Counted from the first letter of the stretch, positions 1-9,563 are shown. The stretch: 64,000 nt of DNA from Chitinophaga sp. S165 (GCF_003182155.1 NZ_QGTG01000008.1:1-64000), one strand, 5' to 3'. Program-made: numbers and translations. Notes: generated from the sequence alone by a model not told the origin.

Positions 1-94
1 TTAAGTATCGCTTATGTATCGCTCATCCTACGTTCATCTTACGTTCATGAACGTAAGATGAACGTAGGATGAGCGATACATAAGCGATACTTAA
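1..94. repeat. 94-bp perfect palindrome made of 11-bp units
   Basis: Bases 1-47 are exactly the reverse complement of 48-94, with no loop. Each arm is four 11-bp units plus 3 bases: TTAAGTATCGC, TTATGTATCGC, TCATCCTACGT, TCATCTTACGT, TCA. It lies downstream of the secreted nuclease gene and is not followed by a T-run, so it is not a simple terminator. The same 11-mers recur at 31720-31763. Function unknown. Confidence 0.95.
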
Positions 95-148
95 CCGAAC
101 CCATAGCGTTGTTTATGGGGGTAACAGCCCTGTTTCAGTGCTGATCTT

Positions 149-181
149 AAAAAAGCCGGCCTGTAGTACTACAGGCCGGCT
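149..181 (-). terminator. Rho-independent terminator of the secreted nuclease gene
   Basis: Bases 154-181 form a 14-bp perfect stem (AGCCGGCCTGTAGT and its complement). On the minus strand it is followed at once by a run of six T (149-154 on the plus strand are A). It sits 28 bp beyond the stop codon of the gene at 209-3472. Confidence 0.85.
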
Positions 182-208
182 GGAATCAAAATGGCTTTTT
201 CAAAAAGA

Positions 209-3200
209 TCAGTGGTTAACAAGTATTTTGCTTGTCTGGATGCCTTCCTTGCTTTGAATGCGCAGGATATAAACACCATTAGACAAATTGCCTATATCCA
301 ATGTCTTGATATTCCGTCCTTTATTTACAGTCGTGATCGTTGTCTGTCTCACTCTTCCCTGCATATCAACCAGCTGCAATATTGCCTGTCCGGGTCTTTC
401 TATGTCCAGGTATACCTGTAACTGGCGGCCAAAGATACACCAGAAAAGTTTCTTAATCAGATCTTTAAGTGTAACTATCACCCTTTCATTGCTGCTATAG
501 CTGACTGTTCCGTCCAGTCCCACTGTTTTCAGCCTGTAATAAGAAACGCCGAGCCAGGCACGGGTGTCGTAGGTTACATAACTGTTTGGCAGTGATGTAG
601 TTCCGTGTGCGTCTACCGTGTCTACTGACTCATATTGCTGCTGGTTACGGGAGCGTTGTACTACAAAATAGGCTGTATTCAGCTCATAAGGGGTGCTCCA
701 GGTCAGTTTGACGTCTCCTGTGTCAACTGTTGCAGAGAAGTCTTCCAGCGGCGCCGGATGGGCCAGGACGTGCAGGTTGTAATTCGTCTGCACGGGGTAG
801 TGGTCCGTGGTGGTGCTGCTGTAACTGTTCACCAGTTTTTCCACTTCGATCCGCACGCGGGCAGATCCGGGCAGGTAGCTCAGCGCCATTTCATCCGAAG
901 CTAGCACATTGTCTATCACCGTATTAAAGGATGCGGTGGATTTCTTACCCTGAAGGCTGAGCGGCAGGGTCAATGGTTTATAATGCGCACTGTCATTTAT
1001 GAAGTCGATATAAGAAGTCGTGGTATCCGGTGCAAGCTCGGTGGTAATGGTTTTGTCGAAGGCATCATTGAAGTCGCCCAGTACCACCAGATTGGCTGTA
1101 GGATACTGTGCATCCAGGCTGTCTTTCAGTTCAAGCGCGCCATTCCTGCGTCTGTGCCAAGATTCGATCTTATCGGCCGCATTGCCTGTGTTGGCTTTGG
1201 AGTGCAGTAATACGAAGCGGATCGTTGCACTGTCATTATTCAGCTTAGCCCGGGCTTCCAGGAGGAATGGGAACCTGCCGGACGACCAGTTATAATAGGC
1301 ATCACTACTACCACCACGGCGTAATACACCGTAAGAGCTCAATCCTTTAATAACAGACGTTTTATACAGGAAGGCCAGTTTCTGGGCGGAAACGTAGTCG
1401 GCGTCCTTAACACTATCTGCATAAGAACCAAAGTCTGAGATGATATAACTATAACCAGGCATCTGGCTGGCCACTGCTCTGAAACGTGCAGTATCCACTA
1501 CTTCTGCCAGTGCAAAGATGTCTGCATCCAGCTTTTTGAGGATGGTGGTCACATTGGCCTGTTGCAGGCTGTCGTTAGCCGGGTTCTGTGCCGGACTGCC
1601 GAACCATTCAATATTCCAGTTCACGACTTTCAGTGATCGGAGGGAGGTGCCGGAAAGCTGAATATCCGGAACGTGAATACTATCGGCATCGAAGGTGATG
1701 GTACCAGTATAGTTCTGATCGGCAGCAGCAGGCTGGAATTTTACCCACACGGTACGTGGGCCGTTCAGGGAATCCGGGACATAGGTCAGCGACTGTGTAT
1801 ATGTGCCATTGCTGTCTTTTGCTATGGTAAAGCCTGCGGATGATATAAGTATCAGACTATCCGTAAAATCATTTGCCTGGAAGGTAAACGGTAACGGACC
1901 CGACACCTGTCCTGCGGGCACGTAGTCAAAGTCTATACTGCTGGTATTCAGGTCCAGGGATGGTTTAGGCGCCTCAGTACTATTAGTGATATTAAAATTA
2001 TCCAGCGTCCAGCGGGCGGCGCCGATGGCTGGAGAGGAGGCATATACGAAGGCGATATAAACGTTAGGTTGTTTGAAGGCTGCCAGATTGATACTGTCTG
2101 AAACCGTCCAGGTATCTGACAGTAAGGCTGGGAAACGACCGTTTACCGGTGACCAGGTAGCGGTATGCGGATTGCTGACGCCGTCATAGTTGGTGGACAC
2201 TACGAGTTGAAGTGCAGGGCCGGAGAAGGCAGTACGGCTGGCAAAATCCAGTAGCGGGAAGTCAAAACCTGACAGATCGAAAGCCGGAGAGATGAGCCAG
2301 TCCTCGTTCTCTATCGGACCACCGCTGAATCCGTTGGTCTGTACACCGTTCCCGTTCTGTCCGAAAGTGGTGCAATCCCATTTCTGAGCGCCGGTTACGC
2401 TATACTGTTTGAAGCCACCGGTGATACTTCCGGTAATACAGGCGTTGAAATCGAACGACAACTGCTGTGTGCCGGTTGTGAATGTCCAGGAATTGCTGCC
2501 ATTAATGCCCGCAAATGCATTGTCGCTGAGATCTGTGATAGCAGTGTCGTCTACGGTGATGTAGTAGCTCTGCTGTGGTTGCAGATTCACCGCCAGGGTG
2601 AGTGTCTTGTTGGCGATGATGACTGCGCTGCTATTCACGGGGAATACCTGTTGGGTACCGGCAGTGATGTTATTCAACACTACTACGCCATTGGCGGCCT
2701 TGATATTCTCCGTGAAGAATATGGAAGGTTGTGCGGCGGGCGATACGCCTGTGGTACCATTGGCAGGGAACAGGCTGTCGATGGCAGGAGGGGTGGTATC
2801 AGCACCTCCGTTGCCGGCGGCGATGTTGTCAATGGCAAAAGAAGGCCGGGAGCCGGCGCCACTGATCTGACGGTTCACCCAGCGCAGCTGTACGACCGGC
2901 TGATTATCGCAGGCAGCTGGCAGGACCAGCGAGCGGTGGGCAGAATCCTGCGGGGTAGTTACACCCGATCCGGTTTGTTGGGTGGTACCGCTTTGATACT
3001 CGATACCTGTGATATTTGTAAAGTTGCCGGTTGTTCCAACGCGGTACTGTAAGGTCACTTCGTTGATGCGGGTGTTGCTTGTGCCGTCGTACGGGTTACG
3101 GAGCGTCATAACATCATACTGGAGAGAAACATTCGTCTGGCCAACGGTATTCAATGCCAGGACGAGCGAGTTATCCACACTGCCGCTATTGAGGAAGCCC

Positions 3201-3472
3201 AGTTTTCCGGAGTAATTATAAACGCCGTTGGTAGTACTGGAGGCACTGCCTGTAATGAGTGCCTTGTCGGATGCCGGTGCCAGGACATTAAAGTTGCCTG
3301 AAGGCGAACCGGACAGCGTCCATCCCTGCCAGCCATCCGGGTAGGTGGTGGAGGAGGGAGATAAGGCATTGAAAGTCTGCTGATAAGGCAGTGTCTGTGC
3401 AGCGGGTTGGGTCTGTGCCTGGGTATTGGCAAAACAAACCGCAGCAAAGAAAAGGAGTAAAGGTCTTTTCAT
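209..3472 (-). CDS. Secreted multidomain endonuclease/exonuclease/phosphatase-family protein with T9SS sorting domain
   Basis: This 1087-residue protein begins with a signal peptide (MKRPLLLFFAAVCFANTQAQ). Two jelly-roll, choice-of-anchor-like regions (about 30-220 and 340-500) flank an SbsA-like Ig domain (about 227-330, starting TPPAIDSLFPANG). An endonuclease/exonuclease/phosphatase domain follows at about 615-895, with WNIEW, AEVVD, LGDFND and TDHYPV. These carry the Asn, Glu, Asp and His residues expected for a metal-dependent phosphodiesterase. A fibronectin III-like segment (about 910-990) precedes a C-terminal type A sorting domain (about 1020-1087, with GQAILQLVDMQGR and LSNGVYILRI). 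It is probably exported by the type IX system and anchored or released at the cell surface to degrade extracellular DNA or another phosphodiester. The substrate is inferred. It is monocistronic, with its own terminator. Confidence 0.85.
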   Translation of the reverse strand: MKRPLLLFFAAVCFANTQAQTQPAAQTLPYQQTFNALSPSSTTYPDGWQGWTLSGSPSGNFNVLAPASDKALITGSASSTTNGVYNYSGKLGFLNSGSVDNSLVLALNTVGQTNVSLQYDVMTLRNPYDGTSNTRINEVTLQYRVGTTGNFTNITGIEYQSGTTQQTGSGVTTPQDSAHRSLVLPAACDNQPVVQLRWVNRQISGAGSRPSFAIDNIAAGNGGADTTPPAIDSLFPANGTTGVSPAAQPSIFFTENIKAANGVVVLNNITAGTQQVFPVNSSAVIIANKTLTLAVNLQPQQSYYITVDDTAITDLSDNAFAGINGSNSWTFTTGTQQLSFDFNACITGSITGGFKQYSVTGAQKWDCTTFGQNGNGVQTNGFSGGPIENEDWLISPAFDLSGFDFPLLDFASRTAFSGPALQLVVSTNYDGVSNPHTATWSPVNGRFPALLSDTWTVSDSINLAAFKQPNVYIAFVYASSPAIGAARWTLDNFNITNSTEAPKPSLDLNTSSIDFDYVPAGQVSGPLPFTFQANDFTDSLILISSAGFTIAKDSNGTYTQSLTYVPDSLNGPRTVWVKFQPAAADQNYTGTITFDADSIHVPDIQLSGTSLRSLKVVNWNIEWFGSPAQNPANDSLQQANVTTILKKLDADIFALAEVVDTARFRAVASQMPGYSYIISDFGSYADSVKDADYVSAQKLAFLYKTSVIKGLSSYGVLRRGGSSDAYYNWSSGRFPFLLEARAKLNNDSATIRFVLLHSKANTGNAADKIESWHRRRNGALELKDSLDAQYPTANLVVLGDFNDAFDKTITTELAPDTTTSYIDFINDSAHYKPLTLPLSLQGKKSTASFNTVIDNVLASDEMALSYLPGSARVRIEVEKLVNSYSSTTTDHYPVQTNYNLHVLAHPAPLEDFSATVDTGDVKLTWSTPYELNTAYFVVQRSRNQQQYESVDTVDAHGTTSLPNSYVTYDTRAWLGVSYYRLKTVGLDGTVSYSSNERVIVTLKDLIKKLFWCIFGRQLQVYLDIERPGQAILQLVDMQGRVRQTTITTVNKGRNIKTLDIGNLSNGVYILRIQSKEGIQTSKILVNH

Positions 3473-3612
3473 TTAAATAGAGGTTTAGAATTGAGGGTGT
3501 CGGGTAAAAACATTCATCTCAACAGTCATCGGGGTCAGGATATTAAAGCTACAATATTTGTGTTAGAGTTGAGGGGGCATCTATATGATTTATTTGTTAA
3601 GCCGGACGACCG

Positions 3613-3806
3613 GAAGTACGCTTTATACATGGCGTATACATGCTTCATATACGACGCATCCATGACGCATGGGTGGACCTGAACATTGGTTTTCTGCCTT
3701 TGGACTCACCGGGATGATACCTGAAGTACGCTTTATACATGGCGTATACATGCTTCATATACGACGCATCCATGACGCATGGGTGGACCTGAACATTGGT
3801 TTTCTG
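3613..3806. repeat. 84-bp direct repeat in two identical copies, built from 11-bp units
   Basis: Bases 3613-3696 and 3723-3806 are identical over 84 bp and separated by 26 bp. Each copy contains five consecutive 11-bp units (first copy 3617-3671): TACGCTTTATA, CATGGCGTATA, CATGCTTCATA, TACGACGCATC, CATGACGCATG. The rest (GGTGGACCTGAACATTGG and following) is not repetitive. The repeat occupies most of the 557-bp gene-free stretch 3473-4029 between the nuclease and htpG. I see no coding capacity there. Confidence 0.95.
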
Positions 3807-3879
3807 TCCTCCGGCCGTCCCATTTTACCGGAGGCAGGCAAAATGTGACATTTCTGCATATAAAGGTCCTGAGAGTCGA

Positions 3880-3923
3880 AGCAGAGACCAAGCAGAGAAC
3901 TAGCAGAGACCAAGCAGAGAAGA
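3880..3923. repeat. Four tandem 11-bp units (AGCAGAGA core)
   Basis: Units are AGCAGAGACCA, AGCAGAGAACT, AGCAGAGACCA and AGCAGAGAAGA, end to end. The period is exactly 11 bp, but the sequence differs from the other 11-bp arrays here. It lies about 110 bp upstream of htpG. Confidence 0.9.
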
Positions 3924-3968
3924 CGGAAGAGTACCAAAAACGGCTTCTTTGAACTATCTGCCGGACAC

Positions 3969-4002
3969 TTTGTCAGCTAAATGTCTGATGGCATATCCTT
4001 TG
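3969..4002 (+). promoter_or_regulatory. Possible htpG promoter
   Basis: TTTG at 3969-3972 is followed 21 bp later by TATCCTTTG at 3994-4002. This resembles the Bacteroidota -33/-7 pair, but the -7 spacer is one base longer than TAnnTTTG. It would give a leader of roughly 20 nt. No CIRCE-like inverted repeat was seen. Confidence 0.3.
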
Positions 4003-4029
4003 TCAGGAAAAAAATAAAATTTTCAACCC

Positions 4030-5865
4030 ATGCAGAAAGGTGCAATACGTGTTCAGACAGAGAACATTTTCCCCATTATTAAGAAATTCCTCTATTCAGA
4101 CCATGAGATCTTTATCCGCGAACTGGTGAGTAATGCGGTTGATGCTACACAAAAGTTAAAAACTTTGGCTAGTGTCGGAGAGTTTAAAGGTGAGCTGGGC
4201 ACCCCGGAGATTACAGTAAAACTGGATAAAGAGAACAAGACACTTACTATCTCTGATATGGGGGTAGGTATGACCGCTGAAGAAGTGGATAAATATATCA
4301 ACCAGGTAGCTTTTTCCGGTGCGGAAGAATTCCTGAATAAATATAAAGGTCAGACAGATGGCGCTAATATCATTGGTCATTTCGGTCTGGGTTTCTATTC
4401 ATCTTTCATGGTGAGTAACCAGGTAGAAATATTCACAAAATCACACAAAGCAGAAGCACCGGCCGTGCGCTGGGAATGTGATGGCAGCCCTGAATATGTA
4501 CTGGAAGAAACCACTAAAGAAAGCCGTGGTACTGACATCGTGCTGCACATAAATGAGGAAAGCGAAGAGTTCCTGGATGAACATCGCATTCAGACGATGC
4601 TGGAGAAGTTCTGTAAGTTCCTGCCAGTGCCTGTAAAATTTGCAGACAAGCAGTTGAACAATACCAGCCCTGCATGGACGAAGAAGCCAAGTGACCTGAC
4701 ACCTGAAGATTATCAGAATTTCTATAAAGAACTGTATCCATATGCAGAAGCGCCATTGTTCTGGATCCATCTGAATGTGGATTATCCGTTCAATCTTACG
4801 GGTATCCTGTATTTCCCGAAGATCAGCAAGAGTTTCGAAGTACAGAAAGATAAGATCAGTTTGTATTCCAATCAGGTATTTGTGACTGATGAAGTGAAGG
4901 ATATTGTTCCGGAATTCCTGATGTTACTGCATGGTGTGATAGATAGTCCGGATATTCCACTGAACGTAAGCCGCAGCTACCTGCAGGGAGATCCGAACGT
5001 GAAAAAGATCAGCTCTTATATTACTAAGAAAGTAGCTGATAAACTGGATGAGATCTTCCGTAATGATCGTAAGAGCTTTGAAGAGAAATGGGAATCAATC
5101 GGTCTGTTTGCTAAGTATGGTATGATGACCGATGATAAATTCTCTGAGAAAGGAAACAAATTCCTGATCATGGAAGATATCACGGAGCCTGGCAAATTCT
5201 ATACACTGGAAGAATACAAGCAGGAAACAACTGCATTGCAGACTAACAAGGACGGGAAGCTGGTAGTATTGTACGCAACTAATGCAGTGCAGCAGGATAG
5301 CTACATACAGGCTGCAAAGAACAAAGGTTATAAGATCGTGAAGCTGGATACTATTGTGGATGCTGCGTTCATCAACAATATGGAACCAAGATGGGATAGT
5401 ATGCAATTCACCCGTGTTGATGCTGATATTGCAGATAACCTGGTGGATAAAGATGAGAAATCAGAAAGTGTATTATCAACTGATCAGGAAACAAAACTGA
5501 AGGAGTTGTTCGAGCATATTCCACAGCAGCATGTGAAGGTTGAATTAAAGGGATTGAGTGCAGATGCACAGCCGGTAATCGTTACACGTCCGGAGTTTAT
5601 GCGTCGTATGAAAGATATGGCAGCAGTAGGGGGAAGTGGTATGAGCTGGTACGCGAATATGCCTGATGAGATCAACATGACGATCAATGCAAACCATCCG
5701 ATCTATCTGCAGATCCTTGATGAAAATGATAACGATAAGCAACAGAAACAGGTACGTAACCTGGCGGATCTGGCATTATTATCACAGAACCTGCTGACCG
5801 GTGCTGACCTTACAGCTTTTGTGAACAGAAGTGTGGAATTAATGAGTGCTGAAAAGAAAAATTAA
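4030..5865 (+). CDS. htpG: Molecular chaperone HtpG (Hsp90)
   Basis: Cytosolic ATP-dependent Hsp90 chaperone of 611 residues; E. coli HtpG is 624. The N-terminal GHKL ATPase domain shows the Asn-bearing ELVSNAVDA motif, the Asp-bearing ISDMGVGMT motif and the glycine-rich lid GHFGLGFYS. The middle domain contains the Hsp90 segment around DSPDIPLNVSRSYLQ. The C-terminal dimerisation domain includes NANHPIYLQIL. The ATG at 4030 gives the canonical beginning with IRVQTENIFPIIKK just inside, so no upstream extension is needed. It stands alone between the repeat-rich 3.5-4.0 kb region and its own strong terminator at 5920-5954. Confidence 0.97.
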   Translation: MQKGAIRVQTENIFPIIKKFLYSDHEIFIRELVSNAVDATQKLKTLASVGEFKGELGTPEITVKLDKENKTLTISDMGVGMTAEEVDKYINQVAFSGAEEFLNKYKGQTDGANIIGHFGLGFYSSFMVSNQVEIFTKSHKAEAPAVRWECDGSPEYVLEETTKESRGTDIVLHINEESEEFLDEHRIQTMLEKFCKFLPVPVKFADKQLNNTSPAWTKKPSDLTPEDYQNFYKELYPYAEAPLFWIHLNVDYPFNLTGILYFPKISKSFEVQKDKISLYSNQVFVTDEVKDIVPEFLMLLHGVIDSPDIPLNVSRSYLQGDPNVKKISSYITKKVADKLDEIFRNDRKSFEEKWESIGLFAKYGMMTDDKFSEKGNKFLIMEDITEPGKFYTLEEYKQETTALQTNKDGKLVVLYATNAVQQDSYIQAAKNKGYKIVKLDTIVDAAFINNMEPRWDSMQFTRVDADIADNLVDKDEKSESVLSTDQETKLKELFEHIPQQHVKVELKGLSADAQPVIVTRPEFMRRMKDMAAVGGSGMSWYANMPDEINMTINANHPIYLQILDENDNDKQQKQVRNLADLALLSQNLLTGADLTAFVNRSVELMSAEKKN

Positions 5866-5919
5866 GTGCCTGAATAAGGAAATAAATTAGTAGATTTATA
5901 GTAGGAAAATAACAACCAG

Positions 5920-5954
5920 AATCCCGTCTCATGCTGAATGAGACGGGATTTTTT
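5920..5954 (+). terminator. htpG Rho-independent terminator
   Basis: Arms AATCCCGTCTCAT (5920-5932) and its complement (5938-5950) enclose a 5-nt loop and run into T6. An in-frame ATG at 5938 falls in the right arm, so the next gene should not start there. Confidence 0.92.
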
Positions 5955-5970
5955 CATTTCAGGCACACAT

Positions 5971-6777
5971 ATGAAAAGAAGAATAATTAAGAGATTTGCG
6001 TATGTGCTACTGATTGTTACTTTAGGTAATATGGTAGCCTGCTCTAAGAGAAATGACGCTGCTATACCTGGTGGCGGCAATGGGATAGATACTGTTCCCA
6101 ATCCACCGAATCCTCCCCAGGAAGATGTGTTTGACCCGCAAACTCCCGGTATTACTGTAAAGACTATGGATTATAAAGGAGGTAATATCGACGATTATCT
6201 GCTTTATATACCAGATACCTACAATGAAAAAAAGAGTTATAAATGGCCAATAGTGATCTTCCTTCATGGAGTGGGGGAGATAGGTACAGATATCAATATC
6301 ATCCGGAGAGTAGGTTTAGCCAAAGTGGTAGCAGGAAAACAGTTTGTGATGATCGCACCGCAATGTACTGCTAACTGGTGGAACACCGACGTTTTGCAAC
6401 AATTGTACAAGGAAGTATTGAAGAAATATCATGTGGATAGCTCGCGTGTTTATTTAACGGGATTAAGTATGGGAGGGTTTGGTACATGGAGTTGGGCGCA
6501 GACCAGTCCTGAGAAATTCGCAGCTATTGTTCCTATTTGTGGCGTAGGTACACCATTGCAGGCATGTGTATTGACAAAAATGCCGGTATGGGCTTTCCAT
6601 AATGCCGATGATCAGACAGTTGGTGTAGCGGGTTCGAGAGATATGGTAAATGCGCTGAAAAAATGTGGCAGCAACCTGGTTAAGTACACTGAAAAACCCA
6701 ACGGCGGGCATGATGCATGGACAGACGCATATGCTGACGATGCTTTATATACATGGCTATTACAACAGAAAAAATAA
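5971..6777 (+). CDS. Alpha/beta-hydrolase esterase lipoprotein (phospholipase/carboxylesterase-like)
   Basis: A predicted 268-residue lipoprotein. The ATG at 5971 gives a signal sequence starting MKRRIIKRFAYVLLI and ending in the lipobox MVAC, followed by a Pro/Gly/Asn-rich linker. An upstream in-frame ATG at 5938 lies inside the htpG terminator stem and is rejected. The hydrolase fold shows FLHGVGE (oxyanion region), the nucleophile elbow GLSMGG, an acidic candidate in HNADDQTV and a His in GGHDAW. The architecture resembles PHB-depolymerase-like or acyl-esterase domains attached to the outer membrane or periplasmic face. The substrate cannot be read from sequence. Monocistronic. Confidence 0.85.
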   Translation: MKRRIIKRFAYVLLIVTLGNMVACSKRNDAAIPGGGNGIDTVPNPPNPPQEDVFDPQTPGITVKTMDYKGGNIDDYLLYIPDTYNEKKSYKWPIVIFLHGVGEIGTDINIIRRVGLAKVVAGKQFVMIAPQCTANWWNTDVLQQLYKEVLKKYHVDSSRVYLTGLSMGGFGTWSWAQTSPEKFAAIVPICGVGTPLQACVLTKMPVWAFHNADDQTVGVAGSRDMVNALKKCGSNLVKYTEKPNGGHDAWTDAYADDALYTWLLQQKK

Positions 6778-6822
6778 CTGTTGATGTATCTTTTGAAAAG
6801 ATGCCGTGATAAGTAATGTTAC

Positions 6823-8529
6823 TTAGTGGTGGGCTCTGATGTCAATCACTTTCAATTGCAGGTTCATTTTACCGTTCCATTCATTTTCATCGATGGTAAA
6901 GGCCATATCAAATGGTTGTTTACTGCTCACGATGTGGAATTTTTCGGACATGTAGAATCCTATGCCCGTTAATGCATTGGGTGATCTGCCTTGTTTTACG
7001 GAGAACTTAATGTGCTCATCCTTCACCAGCCTTGAATAACCACTATCTGTTACATTCCTTACAAGGAAAACGGGGCGCAGGTTCTCTGGTCCCAACGGCT
7101 CAAACTGGCGAAGAATATTGAAGAATGCGGGGGTGATATCTTTCAGTTGTATTTCAGTATCGATCACTATTTCCGGAACGAGCAGGTCGGGATCGATGGT
7201 AGTGGCAACAACCTCCTCAAATTTTTTCTGAAACGCAGCAACGTTTTCAGGTTTCAATGTCATACCAGCTGCATAGAAGTGACCTCCGTAGTTTTCGAGC
7301 AGCTCTTTACATTGGTGAATTGCCTCATACACGTTGAAACCGGTAACAGAGCGTGCGGAGCCTGCTACTTTATCATTACTTAGTGTAAGAATAATAGTTG
7401 GGCGGTAATAGTATTTATCAATCAACCGTGAAGCAACGATGCCTACTACGCCTTTGTGCCAGTCTGGTTTATAAAGAACGGTTGATTTTTTATCCTGGAG
7501 CGTGAGATCGTTCTGGAGTAATTCAACAGCTTCTTTTGTGATGTTACCATCAACTTCTTTTCTGTCAAAATTATCGGCATGCAGTACTTTAGCGATCTCC
7601 ATCGCTTTCTCTTTGTCTGTTTCCACGAACAGGTTCACTGCTTTTCTTGCATCGTCCATTCTACCGGCCGCGTTGACACGGGGTGCGATCACAAATACAA
7701 GATTAGAAATGGTGAGTTGTTCTTTTAATCCACTTAATTCTATCAGCGCCTGTATACCGGGAAGCGGAGATGAGTTGACCTTTTTTAATCCATGAAAAGC
7801 CAGTACTCTGTTCTCGCCAGTCATTGGTACGATATCGGCAGCGATACTGGTGGCCACGAGGTCCAGGTAATTATGCACCTTTTCGTCGGGTACACCTCTT
7901 TTTTGTGCGAAAGCGGAGATCAGTTTATAGCCTATACCGCAACCGCTTAATTCTTTATAAGGATAAGGGCAGTCGTATTGTTTCGGATTCAGGATGGCTA
8001 CAGCAGGCGGCAATATAGCATCGGGCAGGTGATGGTCGCAGATAATGAAGTCTATGCCATTGTTGGCGGCCCAGGTGATCTGATCGATCGCTTTGATGCC
8101 GCAGTCCAATGCAATGACGAGCGTGAATTCATTATCGCGGGCATATTCTATACCCTGGGTGGAGATGCCGTATCCTTCCTTATAGCGGTGAGGAATATAG
8201 AACTCGATATTGCTGTAGAGGGTGTGCAGAAAGTCGTACACAGTAGCTACGGCGGTGGTACCATCCACGTCATAATCTCCGAAAACAAGGATCTTTTCAT
8301 TTCTGAAGAAGGCCTGTTCGATACGGGAGACTGCTTTGTCCATGTCTTTCATGAGCCAGGGATCGTGAAGGTCCATGAGAGTCGGTCTGAAGAACAGGCG
8401 TGATTCATCATAGGTATGCATACCCCGTTGTACCAGCAACCTGCATAGCAAAGGATGAATGCGTAGAGACGACTGGAGCAATGCTTCCTGTTTTGGTTGA
8501 TAAGATCGGACTGTCCAGCGTTTTTGCAT
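6823..8529 (-). CDS. recJ: Single-stranded-DNA-specific exonuclease RecJ
   Basis: 568 residues (E. coli RecJ 577). A DHH-family 5'-3' single-strand exonuclease acting in recombination and mismatch or base-excision repair. Visible motifs are FGDYDVDGTTA (motif I, about residue 80), LDCGIK, the signature CDHHLP (about residue 166), and the DHHA1 region with a GGHFYAAGMTL segment near residue 420. These carry the Asp/His ligands for Mn/Mg. It starts at ATG 8529, 68 bp downstream of the polyprenyl synthase stop on the same strand, so the two may be cotranscribed. No clear terminator follows; a short ATCTTTT/AAAAGAT dyad lies at 6787-6801. Confidence 0.96.
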   Translation of the reverse strand: MQKRWTVRSYQPKQEALLQSSLRIHPLLCRLLVQRGMHTYDESRLFFRPTLMDLHDPWLMKDMDKAVSRIEQAFFRNEKILVFGDYDVDGTTAVATVYDFLHTLYSNIEFYIPHRYKEGYGISTQGIEYARDNEFTLVIALDCGIKAIDQITWAANNGIDFIICDHHLPDAILPPAVAILNPKQYDCPYPYKELSGCGIGYKLISAFAQKRGVPDEKVHNYLDLVATSIAADIVPMTGENRVLAFHGLKKVNSSPLPGIQALIELSGLKEQLTISNLVFVIAPRVNAAGRMDDARKAVNLFVETDKEKAMEIAKVLHADNFDRKEVDGNITKEAVELLQNDLTLQDKKSTVLYKPDWHKGVVGIVASRLIDKYYYRPTIILTLSNDKVAGSARSVTGFNVYEAIHQCKELLENYGGHFYAAGMTLKPENVAAFQKKFEEVVATTIDPDLLVPEIVIDTEIQLKDITPAFFNILRQFEPLGPENLRPVFLVRNVTDSGYSRLVKDEHIKFSVKQGRSPNALTGIGFYMSEKFHIVSSKQPFDMAFTIDENEWNGKMNLQLKVIDIRAHH

Positions 8530-8597
8530 TAATCCTGAGTTAGTATCTAAAGTTGTTTGAAAATTTTTTCTGTTCTCGGAAGATAAGTTTTTATTGT

Positions 8598-9563
8598 TTA
8601 AAAAGTACGGTCTGTGGTATATCTTACCAATGTTTCCAGGCCGGTCCGTATATTATTATCAGGAAAGCTGTGTAAGATGGCTAATGCTTCGTCGCGGTAC
8701 TGGAACATTTTCTGTTGTGTATATTCAATTCCCCCTGATTTCTTAACCATTTCGATGACTTCAGCAACGCGGTCTTTATCGGTATTGTGGTTTTTGACGA
8801 TATTAATAATACGTCTTCTGTCGTCGGGTGTGGCATGTTCCAGTGTATAAATAAGCGGAAGCGTCATTTTCTTTTCCCGTATATCGATACCTGTAGGTTT
8901 ACCTATTTTATCTGAGCCATAGTCGAAAAGGTCGTCTTTGATCTGGAAGGCGATCCCTACCTTTTCACCGAAGAGGCGCATTTGTTCGGTGGTTTCATCG
9001 TTGTTGGTAGTGCTCCAGGCGCCGGCAGCACAGGCGGAGGCGAGGAGGGAGGCTGTTTTCCGGCGAATGATCTCGAAGTATATATCTTCTTTAATATTTA
9101 GCTTACGTGTTTTTTCGATCTGCAGCAGTTCTCCTTCGCTCATTTCTTTTACGGCTTCTGAGAGGATCTTCAGGGCCTTGAACTCATTATTGCTTACTGA
9201 TAACAGTAATCCTTTAGACAGCAGATAGTCACCTACCAATACGGCTATCTTGTTTTTCCACAGTGCGTTGATAGAGAAGAAGCCGCGTCTTTCGTTGGCA
9301 TCGTCTACGACATCATCATGAACAAGGGTAGCTGTATGCAGCAATTCTACGAAGGCAGCGGCTCTGTATGTGCTTTCCTGTATATTATTATTAAAGAGTT
9401 TGGCAGATAAAAGCACGAACATGGGCCTGATCTGCTTGCCTTTACGCTTAACGATGTAATGCATGATCCTGTCCAGCAGGGGGACATGACTTTTTACAGC
9501 GTCTGCGAATTTGCTTTCAAAATCCTGTAATTCCTTACTGATCAGGTGTTTAATTTCGTCCAT
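8598..9563 (-). CDS. Trans-polyprenyl diphosphate synthase
   Basis: 321 residues. It condenses isopentenyl diphosphate onto an allylic primer to make a long all-trans chain, probably the menaquinone side chain. The first aspartate-rich motif is in LVHDDVVDDANERRG (about residue 80). The second is in KDDLFDYGSDKIGKP (about residue 209), here KDDLFDY rather than the common DDILD. GKQIRP near the N-terminus binds diphosphate. Short-chain FPP synthases usually have extra residues in the first motif; their absence favours a medium- or long-chain enzyme, but chain length is inferred. mqnB and mqnD elsewhere in the window fit a menaquinone role. Probably upstream partner of recJ. Confidence 0.9.
   Translation of the reverse strand: MDEIKHLISKELQDFESKFADAVKSHVPLLDRIMHYIVKRKGKQIRPMFVLLSAKLFNNNIQESTYRAAAFVELLHTATLVHDDVVDDANERRGFFSINALWKNKIAVLVGDYLLSKGLLLSVSNNEFKALKILSEAVKEMSEGELLQIEKTRKLNIKEDIYFEIIRRKTASLLASACAAGAWSTTNNDETTEQMRLFGEKVGIAFQIKDDLFDYGSDKIGKPTGIDIREKKMTLPLIYTLEHATPDDRRRIINIVKNHNTDKDRVAEVIEMVKKSGGIEYTQQKMFQYRDEALAILHSFPDNNIRTGLETLVRYTTDRTF

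Noticed and set aside
2579..3052. 157-residue plus-strand frame opposite the nuclease gene
   Set aside because: It is a shadow of the secreted protein, which has a clear signal peptide, domains and sorting tail.
5938..5970. ATG 5938 as start of the esterase
   Set aside because: It lies in the htpG terminator stem and would bury the lipoprotein signal behind 11 residues.
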